Shown: positions 33,531 through 43,554 of the stretch, one piece after another
How positions within the stretch are numbered: position 1 is the first letter of the stretch
Layout of the letters: each line of letters begins with the position of its first letter
Origin: Haematobia irritans
Taxonomy: Eukaryota > Arthropoda > Insecta > Diptera > Muscidae
NCBI RefSeq assembly: GCF_050003625.1
Contig: NC_134398.1
Span: 113,932,145-113,996,144 of the forward strand
Direction of reading: 5' to 3'
Length of the DNA: 64,000 bases
The notes under the pieces: model-generated
The model's database searches: none
What the model saw: only the letters and a program-made list of their open reading frames with translations
What the model was told of the DNA's origin: nothing
Program-made: the position numbers and the translations under genes

Positions 33531-34112
33531 TAAAATATGTTGAATTACAAGTATTATATGAATGAATGAAGATCATTATTAAGTACTTAAAAGTAAATTA
33601 TGAAATATGGTAATAATTATTTCTGTTAGGTTGGAGGAAGAACATTTTCGCCAATACTTAATTAATTTTACGTGTGGATTCAAGAAATTACTGTTTAGAA
33701 TTTAAAAATTGTGTTCTTGTGAATGGTAGTCATTAGCATTACATATATGATTCGATGCAAAACTTGTTATGTTTATATTGAACTTGCAAAAAATATTTTG
33801 TAATTTGAGTACACTGAAAAAAAATATTGTCGGGAGGCCAAAGATTTCATGACTTTAAAATGGGAATTTAGCTTAGCATAGAAGACGCATTTCTCTGCAA
33901 TGTTTCATAAACATAATGTATGTGGAAGTGAACATATATTAATTTAGAAGAAGAAAACATAGATATGTTTGCGATATCTTATTCAGAGAGCGAGAGAGCG
34001 AGTAAAGAGAAAGAAATTGATATGAAAACTACTAACCCTCGTCAAAACAACATTGTGAACAATTGGTGGTTGTTGTTGTTCTAGTATGTTGTTTATGAAA
34101 ATTGTGCTTGTA
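33531..34112. other. Interval with a CAC-type end fragment and CAC-E remains
   Basis: 33813-33897 begins CACTGAAAAAAAATATTGTC after TA and matches the reversed right end of the 35973-36580 element, but it stops without a partner. 33900-34110 resembles internal CAC-E sequence (GCGAGAGAGCGAGTAAAGAG) that resumes at 38769-39053. The rest is unassigned, and there is no gene. Confidence 0.4.
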
Positions 34113-35381
34113 CACGCAAAGAAAAAAAAAAACGTTTGGAAAACGTGTACCTAAAACGTTTTTCTTTATTAGAGTTCTTTACAAAAAATGTTTTTTTTCC
34201 AATAAAAAAAAGTATTTTTGAACCAACAACACAGTCCATTTCGTTTACATATATCAAGCACTGTTCTTTTCTGACTTTAACCCCCATATGCAAAAAAAAT
34301 TAAAGAAAACTTCAAGCCTACATTTGCCATATAAATTCATTCGATAAACTGTCAATAAATTGTTTTGCATATGAGCATAAGTCTTTAATAAGACACATTT
34401 TATAGTTTCATAGTAAAAATTTAATATCGTAGTATGAAATGTTGAACATCGGAATCTTCCGAACATATCTGGAATTTATGTACAAACAACACAACAAAAA
34501 AACTATTTTGGTGTTCGGTCGAAGCAGTATGCAAGGCGGACGTATAGTGACTCAATTTTATCAAATCTCTGTGAAAAATATAGATTTAAGCGTAAAATGA
34601 TACACCAAAATAAAGGTGTTTATTATTCTATTATAAAGCAAAAAGGCACAAAACGGCCACTCTTACTATATAAATTCAAAAAATGCAACAAATCACATGC
34701 AATTCATTCCACACTTCTAACCGGATTATTCAAAAAGCGTATTATTATTAATATTTTGTCATATATCCTTTAGTATATATTACAGCGTCTACACGGACGA
34801 AAAAACTGTTTTTCATATGTTTGGGTGTAAAAATTATATGTTTGGAACTCAAATTTTTAAACACAATATTTTTAAGTGCAAGCATATAATGTTCATAAAC
34901 TAGCATAATATGTTTGGGACATATATGTTAATATGTTAGAACATATTATGTTTGGGACATAAAATGTTTGTAAATATAATATGCTTGGATGCAAACATAT
35001 ATTAATTTAGAAATAGCCTATAAACATATATGTGTTTAGAAAGAGAGACATAAAAAGTATGCTGGAAGTAAAATAATGAAAGTAACCAATTGGCGCCTTG
35101 AAAATATATATACACAAAGAAAATTCCATTAAAGATTGGAAAAATACTATGTGTGAATATAAATAAGTATAAATTTACAAATTTGGAGTAAACATATATA
35201 TGTTGTGATATAAGACCGCCAAAAATTGTATATGCTTAAGTAAAAAGATTAAAATGAGTATTCGGAGAGAAAATTCATTCGGAACCAAGAGAAAAGACAT
35301 TAAAAAAAGCATAAGTTTTGTTTATCATTTTCGCATTACGGGCACTTTTTTTTTTGTTTCGTCAAAACAAATCGGAACGTA

Positions 35382-35896
35382 CACTGAAAAAACAGTGAAC
35401 TCACCAGGAAGAAAACTTTCGGTGAATTTTAGAAAATTTTGAATATTTGTAGAAAATTTTAACTAAACAGTATTGCAAACGTTGGCATCACGCCGATGTC
35501 ATAAAAATAAGTAAATATTTTTCGACAAATACAAGAAAATTTATTAGACATAACTAAGTTTTTTCACTTGTTAAAGAAAATTTTGTAGTTTGAAGAAAAA
35601 ACTTGGAGTTCAAAATTGCAAGAATGTCTTTAGTGACATACGAAGTTCACGATGGACGCATTTTTTGTAAAATTTACAAATTTAAAGAAACTCTGAACTA
35701 TTTTGTGGAAGACACGAATTTAGTTAATCTTTATGCTTTATTTGAGTATATTTTTTTCCTCGAGTTTAGTTAATGTAACTAACGTACACAAAAAAGTATT
35801 AGAGTAAAGAAAACTTTCTCCAAATATAATGTTTCTATGAACTAAAATAAAGTTAAATTGGCTTTAGTGAAATAGAGAGTTCACTTTTTTTGAGTG
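35382..35896. mobile_element. CAC-type MITE rich in GTGAAC/GTTCA words
   Basis: The ends CACTGAAAAAACAGTGAACT and reversed CACTCAAAAAAAGTGAACTC are inverted over about 20 bp. TA flanks both sides (35380-35381 and 35897-35898). It resembles the large elements at 39056 and 50980 in its AGTTCA words. No ORF. Confidence 0.8.
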
Positions 35897-35972
35897 TAGG
35901 ACGAGTAAGTCAAAATATTCAAACAAAGGTAATTAAAGGGATCTTCATAAAAACTAACGAAAGGGCACTATA

Positions 35973-36580
35973 CACTGACAAATAGCATGCCCGGTTCCAA
36001 AGATTGTGTCTCTATTTTAAAAATTTTGGTATTGATTCCGAGCCAATGAAGCCGAGAATTCAAGTAAGGATACTTTTAAGACACAATTCTCTTTTAAATG
36101 TGGGTTTTGTGTATTTGACTCTATGAAGCAAATTTTGTTTTTTCGCTTTTTCAGCTTTTTTCATATGCTATCAAAGTCCGTTAAAAACAAGACAGTAGAA
36201 ATTGTGCTATGTTTCAAGTAAAAACGTCTTTAAAATAAAGTGTTGAAAAACATGTGCTATTTTTTAACGATTTTTGCTTTGTAGTCAAGATGCAAAAATG
36301 CAACAAATTTAAAGACAATTTCATTAGTTTTAAAGATTTTTTCTGAATTATTAAAGTCAAGTTGACCTTAGTTAAAATTTTTTTCTTTCATGTTATGATA
36401 CATATTTTCAAGTCAAATCACTTAATTATACCGACAACACGACTTCATTGAAAAGTTTATCGACTTTTGAACATGGAAAAAACTTTATATTAGAGAAATG
36501 CGTCGTCTAAGCTAAGCAAAATTTGTATTCTTATTTTAAGGACATGAAATCTTTGGCCACACGACAATATTTTTTCAGTG
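35973..36580. mobile_element. CAC-type MITE, CACTGA ends
   Basis: The left end CACTGACAAATAGC follows TA (35971-35972). The right end ..ACAATATTTTTTCAGTG precedes TG (duplication probably mutated). Joined, the flanks match the reverse of CAC-E sequence at 4735-4765 (CTAACGAAAGGGCACTATA), which supports the insertion. Frames inside are not convincing genes. Confidence 0.7.
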
Positions 36581-37337
36581 TGCTCTTTTTATAGTTGTTA
36601 CAGTAAAATGAAAACATTGGGAAACAGTGGAAAATTAAACATTAAGATATATAAAAACAAAGTTTAGTTCCTCTTTATTAATAATTAGTCCAAGAGGAGT
36701 TAACGGATACTTTCGAAAATAAAAGCTGACATTGAGCTTGAGTTTTGCCACTAAAATTATTTCTCATTTTAACGGCAAAACTGGCATCGGTAAAACCAGA
36801 ATAACTTATAACTTTCTAAGGCAAATTGTATTATAACTTGGTAGGGAATGATCCAAAGCAACAATTGAATAAGTTTATTTTCTTTAGAATAAATTATTAA
36901 AGAAAGCAAACAATTGTTCACACCTAAATAAATGTATGTTTTGGTTGTAAAATTATTGTTTCGAATTTAAATATAATGTGCTTTTGAATCGTTATCGTTA
37001 ACTTTAGGATTCGATGGAAAAATATTTATATATTACTCGAATTCACATTCTTCCTTTGTAAGAGTTTTTTGAATTTCTTCGAAAATTTCAAACTTGTGTA
37101 CAAAACCCTTTTTTGTTACACAATTTTTATTTTTGCAATAAAAATAATATATGATTTGAAATCAGTCCATATCAAACACTGTTCTTTTCTGAATTTAAGT
37201 CTTTTATAAGACACACTTTACAGTTTCGTAGTAAAAAGTTAATATAGTAGTATGTAATGTTGAACACCTTTCGGGATATTCCGAACGTATTTGGAATATA
37301 CGTAAAAAAAAATATGTACAAAAATAAAAAAAAATGG

Positions 37338-37590
37338 TGTCGGTCGAAGCAAGGATCGAACCCAGGACCCTTGGCATGCAAGGCGGACGCACCAACCACT
37401 GCTCCACGTCGCCAACAAATGTATGTTTAACAATGTTATGTTTGCATCGGCTCGTGGGCGCCGCAAGCTATGCTATATAAATATGACTTATAACGATAAT
37501 TATCTCTTGATGACCATAACAGCTACGTAGCCCAGTGGTTAGTGTGCTGGCTTGCAAACTGTGTGGTCCGCTGTTCGAATTCCCGTCCGG
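37338..37590. promoter_or_regulatory. Divergent pair of tRNA-like modules (A reverse, B forward)
   Basis: A reverse at 37338-37412 (B-box reads GGGTTCGATCC). B forward at 37523-37590 (GTAGCCCAGTGGTTAG .. TGTTCGAATTCCC). This is the best preserved pair in the window. Confidence 0.65.
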
Positions 37591-40286
37591 CAAAAGGTAA
37601 AATTTAAAAAAATTATAAAATTTAATAATTTCTTCTACAATGTTTGTATTACAGAAAAAGGTGCTAAGAACTAAAAAACTCATGGAAGTGAGAAAAATGT
37701 GAGGGGAAAAAAAATTAGCACAATCTTCTTTGGGAGAAAATTCTTCTAAGCATATAATATTTTTGGGTTCAAAATGTTTCCAAACATATTATATGTTCAC
37801 ATAATAACATATAGTTTTTTGGAAGACAACATTATTGAATTTGGATGAAAAAATACATAATGTTTGGAACTTAGACTACCCAAACATATTATATTGTTTA
37901 GACCAATATGCTTTCAAACATATTATATATTGGAAGAAATCAAATGTATAAATGTTTGGGCAATACCCAAAAATTTATATGCTTGAAGCAAAATGTGTTT
38001 GGGAGTATATGTTACAGAAGCGATTTTTTTGAGGGTGTAGTCTCTTTGATATTCGAGACACAAGATTTTTGCAAATTTGAGGATCCATATTGATCCGTGC
38101 TTCCAAAATAGATGAGTTGAGCTCCTGGACATTGGAATGCCTCTTTTGGTAAATTTTTCGACCAATTTCGTGCCAAACGTGCTCGATAATATTGAGATTG
38201 TATATAATAATAATAAATTATCTCTATTTTTCATATAAATATCATAAATTTTAATTTGAAGTTGCACGCGTCCGGTTAGACGTGTGAGTCACTGTACCAA
38301 CCACTTTTCCACGGTGCCCAACTAAATGTATGTTTCTGTTAAATAACATTTGTTTAATCGGTTCGTGGGCGAACAATGCTATTGTTATAAATATAACTTA
38401 AAACGATAATTTTCTATGGATGACAATAACAGCTACGTAGCCCAAATTTCATGGTCCGCGGTTCAATTCGATTATAAAATCTAATAATTTCTTCTACATT
38501 GTTTGTATTACAGAAAAAGGTGCTAAGAACTAAAAAACCTCGTGGAAGTGAGAAAGATGTGAAGGAAAATGGAACTATCCAGAAAAGGTTGTTTTTTGAA
38601 TTAGTCTTTATGAAATTGTTTTTACATCCTGGAAAAGAATAAACGTTTAGCACAAAAAGTATATACTTTTCTTTCAAAGAAACTTCCTTGCAGCGAAAAG
38701 CAAATGAGAAACCATGTTGGTTTGTCTAAAATTTCGTTTGGGAGGAAAGAATTATTTTTTTGCGTGTATGAGTGCATTCGTTTTGACTATGCGCTTGGCA
38801 TGTTAATGAGGCTTCCCAAACACTTTGGTCTAAATATTATTAAATTTGAGTATTAAAATATGTATTCGGTGAAAAGAGAGCGATAAAGAGAATGGAAATT
38901 AGTAAAAACATGAGAATGTGTGTTTATGTATGTGTTGGTATGTGTTTATACCTATATAGGCATCATGCTTTTCTTCTTGTGGCATCAAAACAAATCGAGC
39001 TGTCCGAGAAGATAATCACAACGTTCGCACAAAGGAAATAAAAGCAGTGAAGATACACAGAAAAAAAGTGTCTCGTAAATTTAAGAAGATTTTTACAATA
39101 ATTTATTACAAGAATTTTCCAGAATTTTAGTTCATTCTTCGTATCTTCAACGAAAATTAACTACTCGAAAGGAAATTTTACAAATTCTAAGTAGCAATCG
39201 TTTAGTTCATGGCCTACAAAATACGATGGAAATTTCCTTAAAAAATTTCTTAACTGGTAGTTAAAAATTCGTTTGTCATGCTATAAAACTACTTGTGAAA
39301 TGTAAAGTATTTTGTGAATAATAAGTGCAATTTACTATAAGATTTTTTTGTATGAGAAAATATTTTTTTACGAAAAATGAACTTGAAAGTGGATAGCAAT
39401 TTCTTACTGACAATTCCTATAGTTAATAATTGTTGGTAAAAAATTACCCAATGAAATATTTTTAGTTCACATGTAATTAAATTTATAGACATTTTCGTCA
39501 AAAATGGTAAATAACATTTCATGAAAATTTTGCAAATTTTAAGTTAAACGTTTCATCGTTCATAAAATGGTGTGCCTTTACGAATATTATTCTTAGAGTA
39601 AATTGTCAGCAGATGCGATGAACTAATGCATAGTACAGAGATCTTTATCGGCATAGTGGAATGTGATTAATCTAAAGATGATGTTACATGAGTTTTGTTG
39701 TGTATACATGGGCGTGGGGTTGTTTTTATTTTTGTTCATTTAGTGGTTTGTGTGTGTGTGTTTGTTACACGCGGATGGTTTATTTGGCTGGATGAGGTGT
39801 TGTTTTCAATAAAGGCACATGTGTTTTTGTTGTTGTAGGAATGTTTTGGCTTTGCTTGGTTTTGTTTGGCATGCGTCAGTTGTATAGTTGGCGTTGGCGT
39901 GGGCTGTTGCATCTTTTAAGTAGGTATGCAACAAGGGAATATAAAGGCATGGAATATTTTGGATTTTTGAGACATACATATGTATATTGGTGTTTGTTTA
40001 TTAAACCTTTTAAATGAAAGTTATTAATATTTTATCGGTAGTTTAGAAAAAAGTTATTAAGAATATTTAGGAAAATATGTTGAAATTGAAAGTGTATTGA
40101 AATTCAAATTTTTATTATTCTATGTAAAAAATTAATATTCAATACCAGATGAATTTGGAAAATTTTTGTTATATCTCAGCGTATAGTTTATTCTTAAATT
40201 GGTAAGTATTTTTTAATATGACTTTCTTTTAAAAAGAATATTTTTTATGTATATTTTTATTTGTTAATTAATTATTATGGAAACCA

Positions 40287-41721
40287 CACCCAGAAAAAAG
40301 TGACCCCTTCTTTAAGTTAAAATGAACTCATTGTGAAGAAAGTTGAACTTCGTATAGCGCCAAAGACATTTTTATTTGTTTGAACGATGTGATTTTCGTA
40401 GAAATTAGGAATAATGCATTCCATATATTAGTTAACATTTTCCTACATTTATATACCACTATACTACAGAATGAAAAAATTTAACTAATTTGAATTCATA
40501 TATGGAATGATTTTATTGAAATTTTTTCATTCATTTCGACAAATCTTACACATTTGTGGTAAAACTTTTACTTCATAATTAGAACTGCTTACCTTCGTTT
40601 TTAAATACAATTTTATTTATTTCTATAAGCAATTTTATCTTCAATAAAAGACATGTTTTATTAATATATTGAATATATTTATTAAGAATCAACAGCATCG
40701 AATCTCTTTGAAATATTAGTTTATTATTCCACTATTTCCAATTTCCGTGTGATATTATCAACTGTAAAACGCACTTTTTCTTCTTCTTGTACTTTTCACT
40801 TTTAATAAGTTGCTGCCTAATGATTTTGTCCTCCTTTTACAATTTCAATACCTACAAATATAAAAAATCATAAAACATTTTTGTTGCAAAAGGTTAGCGT
40901 CACTGAATATTACCTGATAATTGAAGATTCCAAAATGAAGACAAATGAAAGGGTTGTTATTCTGCTGGTGTTTTCTTTCTTTATACACTATCACGAACAT
41001 TGATAGATTTATTTAAAAACAACGAAAATTTTTCTCACTAATTTAAAATAACAAATATTTTATATATTTTATTTGTTATTTATTATATTATTTTACCATA
41101 TTATTTTTTAACAATCTCCCCGTATACCAAAACAACGCGATTCCAACTAAAAAACAACCCACGCGCAAATATATCGATTACACCCACGCGCAAACACATC
41201 GATTACGATGACAGGTATCGATTACAGGTAGACAATAGAAATTTAGGAAAATTTCCTATATTCTAACAAGTGTGTTTCCTTAAGTTTTGAAAGGATTTCA
41301 TACTTCTTAGTACGAATGAACTAAAATATTTTTCTATGCCAAGTGTTGTTCGTATGTATGAAAAACTTTCTATTATAAAGGAAGTCGCAATTATCACTTT
41401 ATAAGAAATTTTACTAATTTTGAGGAAACTTGGTTTTAGTTCGGTTTTTGTTTATTTTTACGAATGCTTTCTTATCGGTGAATAAAATTTTCTTTTTCAG
41501 TAGTAAATTCTTATACCCAGCGAAGAAAATAGTATGAGTAAAATTCCATGCCTTATTCTAGTTAATGAACTATTCCTAACTGCTTACAGTTTAGGATTTT
41601 TTTACAGAAACGAGTAAATTTTATTATTTTTCACAAAAATTTACCTTAATGGAAATAAAATGGATAAACTATATTGATGAACATTTTTTCCTTTAGTTTC
41701 GAAGGCACTTTTTTCTGGGTG
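40287..41721. mobile_element. CAC-type element, CACCCAGAAAAAAGTG ends, CA duplication
   Basis: The ends CACCCAGAAAAAAGTG and ..CACTTTTTTCTGGGTG are perfect 16-bp inverted repeats. CA flanks both sides (40285-40286 and 41722-41723). The inverted sister copy near 52885 lacks it and reads GGAAACCAGTTTAATG (as reverse complement), a true empty site. 1,435 bp, no ORF. Confidence 0.85.
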
Positions 41722-42073
41722 CAGTTTAATGTTTTTCTTTGTTTTAAAAACAATATTTAATTTCAGAGCAACTCCAGATGGATTCGAACAAATTTAAAAA
41801 ATAGAGAATTGGTAAGTTTTCTTTTAAAAATTGGCTTTATTTCAACTAGAATATTTACGTTTTTGTGACCTTTTGATCATCAAAATTACAGGTTTTCAAT
41901 ACCTTATTTTAGTATTTCTTTAATCAATTTTTTTGGAAACCAATGTAATATTTTTAATGTAAAAACAATATTTAATTTCAGAATAAACCCTTAAAAATGT
42001 GGACAAATTTTTAGTACTCCTTTGCCTGTAATTTAATAGTAAATTGGTAAGGATTTTTTTAGCTTTCTTTTAA

Positions 42074-42350
42074 CCCTGGACAGTCATCCTTATTTTTTGT
42101 ACATTAACGTCATCCTTCGTCATTTTGACTACGGCTGATTTCAAGACGCTATAATTTTCATCGTGAGCGAAAAAGTGAACCAAACTTTATTTTATTTTCT
42201 TATTCAATTTGGTTTTAAGTAGTATAAAACAAAAATTCATAAAACGGTCGAATTAGTATAACTTAAATCATTTCCCAATAGACTAAAATACATTTTAAAT
42301 CGAAAATTAAATTACGTGTCGTCATTTTGACGAATGATGGCTGTCTAGGG
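42074..42350. mobile_element. piggyBac-type MITE, TTAA duplication
   Basis: The ends CCCTGGACAGTCATCC and reversed CCCTAGACAGCCATC are flanked by TTAA on both sides (42070-42073 and 42351-42354). CCC ends plus TTAA are diagnostic of piggyBac-like elements. 277 bp, no ORF. It is present in the inverted copy too (52344-52624), so it was there before the duplication. Confidence 0.85.
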
Positions 42351-43554
42351 TTAACCAGAATATTTGGTTTTTTATACATATTTTTTTTTTCATTAGATTT
42401 TTGGGAAACCTATTTAATAATTTTATTTAATGTAAAAAATAGATATTTAATTTCAGAGTAGCCCAAATAAATTTGAACAACTTTTTATATTTCCCCTCAG
42501 CGTACAATTTAACAGAGAATTGGTAAGTTTTATATTAAAACTTTGGCTTTCTTTTAACTAGAATATTTATTTTATTATATCCTTCACATCGATAACAACA
42601 CAGTTTATGAGTTTATTTAAAATACTTCATTATTTCTCTAATTGTTTCAGGTACACATTTTATGAGATACGTTTTCCAAAGAAAAGTTGAACTCCTTACA
42701 CCATTTGATAAAATGCCCCCAAATATGGTAAGTTACAAGCTCAAATGAAGAAGTAAAAAATTTTATTTTATTACATGGTGTTAATTTTTAACAATTTTCT
42801 TTATTGTTTCCATTTTTTCCAGCAAGATATGTGAACAAGTTACCTACGATGAATAAAAAGAGGATAAGTCAAAATGTCCAAACAGCGGGTTCAAATGAAC
42901 TACTCTCTGTTCCACGTGGTCATAATTTTTATTCACAAAAAACATTGTATTAAGAACTTTCATCATAAGTTTTTATAATAAAGTACTTTTGCTTAAAGAA
43001 AGTTTAATTTTAATGTATGAAAATTTTCATAATAGTAAAACGGTTTGTTGTTCCTTTAATTATTTAATTTCTCTGTACTGAGGAATGATTGATTTAAAAA
43101 TAGTTTAGTCGTCGACATTTTAAAGAGACTGTTAACCAATTTTTATTATCGTGTTTCCACAAAATAAGCAAGTAAATCAAAATAATACTGACTTTTTAAC
43201 TTGGTAGGGGTATATAAATCTTATGGTGTTGTAAAAATGAACTAAACTACAATGTTATAGATGAACTAAAATTTAAGAGAATTATAAACTAGACAAGTTG
43301 AAAAAAATCTTAAGGGCTAAATCATGGTCAATATTACTACAGTTTAGTTCATTTTGCAATGGAAAAGGGTTCATTGTTTTTTCAGTGTACAAGCCGAGCC
43401 AGTAAAAATGATAGGTTAGGTTAGGTTAGGTTAAAGTGGCAGCCCGATTAAGATTCAGGCTCACTTAGACTATTCAGTCCATTGTGATACCACATTAACT
43501 AAAAGTACCTATTACATATGGGCACTTCTAGTTTTAACCGCTGAACCTTCTTGA

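Larger units (their letters stand above)
34792..38037 (-). mobile_element. CAC-E element, complete, with two CAC-type insertions
   Basis: The left end CACGGACGAAAAAACTG follows TA (34790-34791). The right end ..GCGATTTTTTTGAGGGTG precedes TA (38038-38039). AACATAT words fill both ends (34800-35040 and 37750-38010). The tRNA-like pair is at 37338-37590. Two smaller elements sit inside (35382-35896 and 35973-36580). Without them it is about 2.1 kb. No ORF. Confidence 0.8.
34748..38203 (-). pseudogene. Tc1 transposase C-terminus, split by a transposon
   Basis: Reverse strand from 38203: LNIIEHVWHEIGRKIYQKR, then ICKNLVSRISKRL up to 38040. After removing the CAC-E insertion with one TA, the frame continues at 34791 as DAVIYTKGYMTKY and a stop (34748-34750). 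IIEHVW and the KGYxTKY end are the classic Tc1 C-terminal pattern. The exact in-frame join confirms both the insertion and its TA duplication. Catalytic residues D1 and D2 are absent. Confidence 0.85.
34545..38294 (-). mobile_element. Tc1-like element, deletion derivative, carrying a CAC-E insertion
   Basis: The ends TAGTGACTCAATTTTATC and reversed CAGTGACTCACACGTCTAAC share AGTGACTCA. TA flanks both sides (34543-34544 and 38295-38296). It keeps its terminal parts and the last 80 codons of its transposase. Its coding end is interrupted by the CAC-E copy 34792-38037. Confidence 0.75.
34113..38766 (-). mobile_element. CAC-C element hosting a multi-level nest
   Basis: The left end TA+CACGCAAAGAAAAAAAAAA (TA 34111-34112) pairs with the right end ..TTATTTTTTTGCGTG+TA (38767-38768). 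Its module A is cut at 34544, where a Tc1 derivative (34545-38294) is inserted, and resumes at 38295 (CCAACCACTTTTCCACGG). A degraded module B follows near 38430-38470. Net length without the insert is about 0.9 kb, like the intact copy 8071-8939. Confidence 0.75.
40130..42880 (+). repeat. Row of exon-like tandem units with canonical splice signals
   Basis: Short segments lie between a TTTCAG-type acceptor and a GTAAG donor: 41767-41811, 41982-42046, 42457-42522 and 42651-42727, with an earlier donor at 40202 and a last acceptor before 42823. Three segments end in AATTG|GTAAG and follow TTTAATTTCAG, so they are tandem copies with a unit of about 200-230 bp. I see no shared reading frame, so a spliced non-coding transcript is more likely than a protein. 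The reverse copy is at 51850-53060. Confidence 0.5.
39056..43387 (+). mobile_element. Large CAC-type element, left copy, complete
   Basis: The left end CACAGAAAAAAAGTGTCTCG follows TA (39054-39055). The right end ..CATTGTTTTTTCAGTG precedes TA (43388-43389). AGTTCA/TGAACTAAA words recur near both ends. The middle holds a row of exon-like units with splice signals (40130-42880). It contains a 1.4-kb CAC-type insertion (40287-41721) and a piggyBac-type MITE. A roughly 95% similar inverted copy is 50980-58448. No long ORF is present, so it is probably non-autonomous. Confidence 0.75.

Noticed and set aside
43414..43435. Interstitial telomere repeat (TTAGG)n
   Set aside because: TAACC/GGTTA runs occur only at the 3' ends of the LINE and SINE copies, and flies are not known to use TTAGG telomeres. 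They are retroelement tails.
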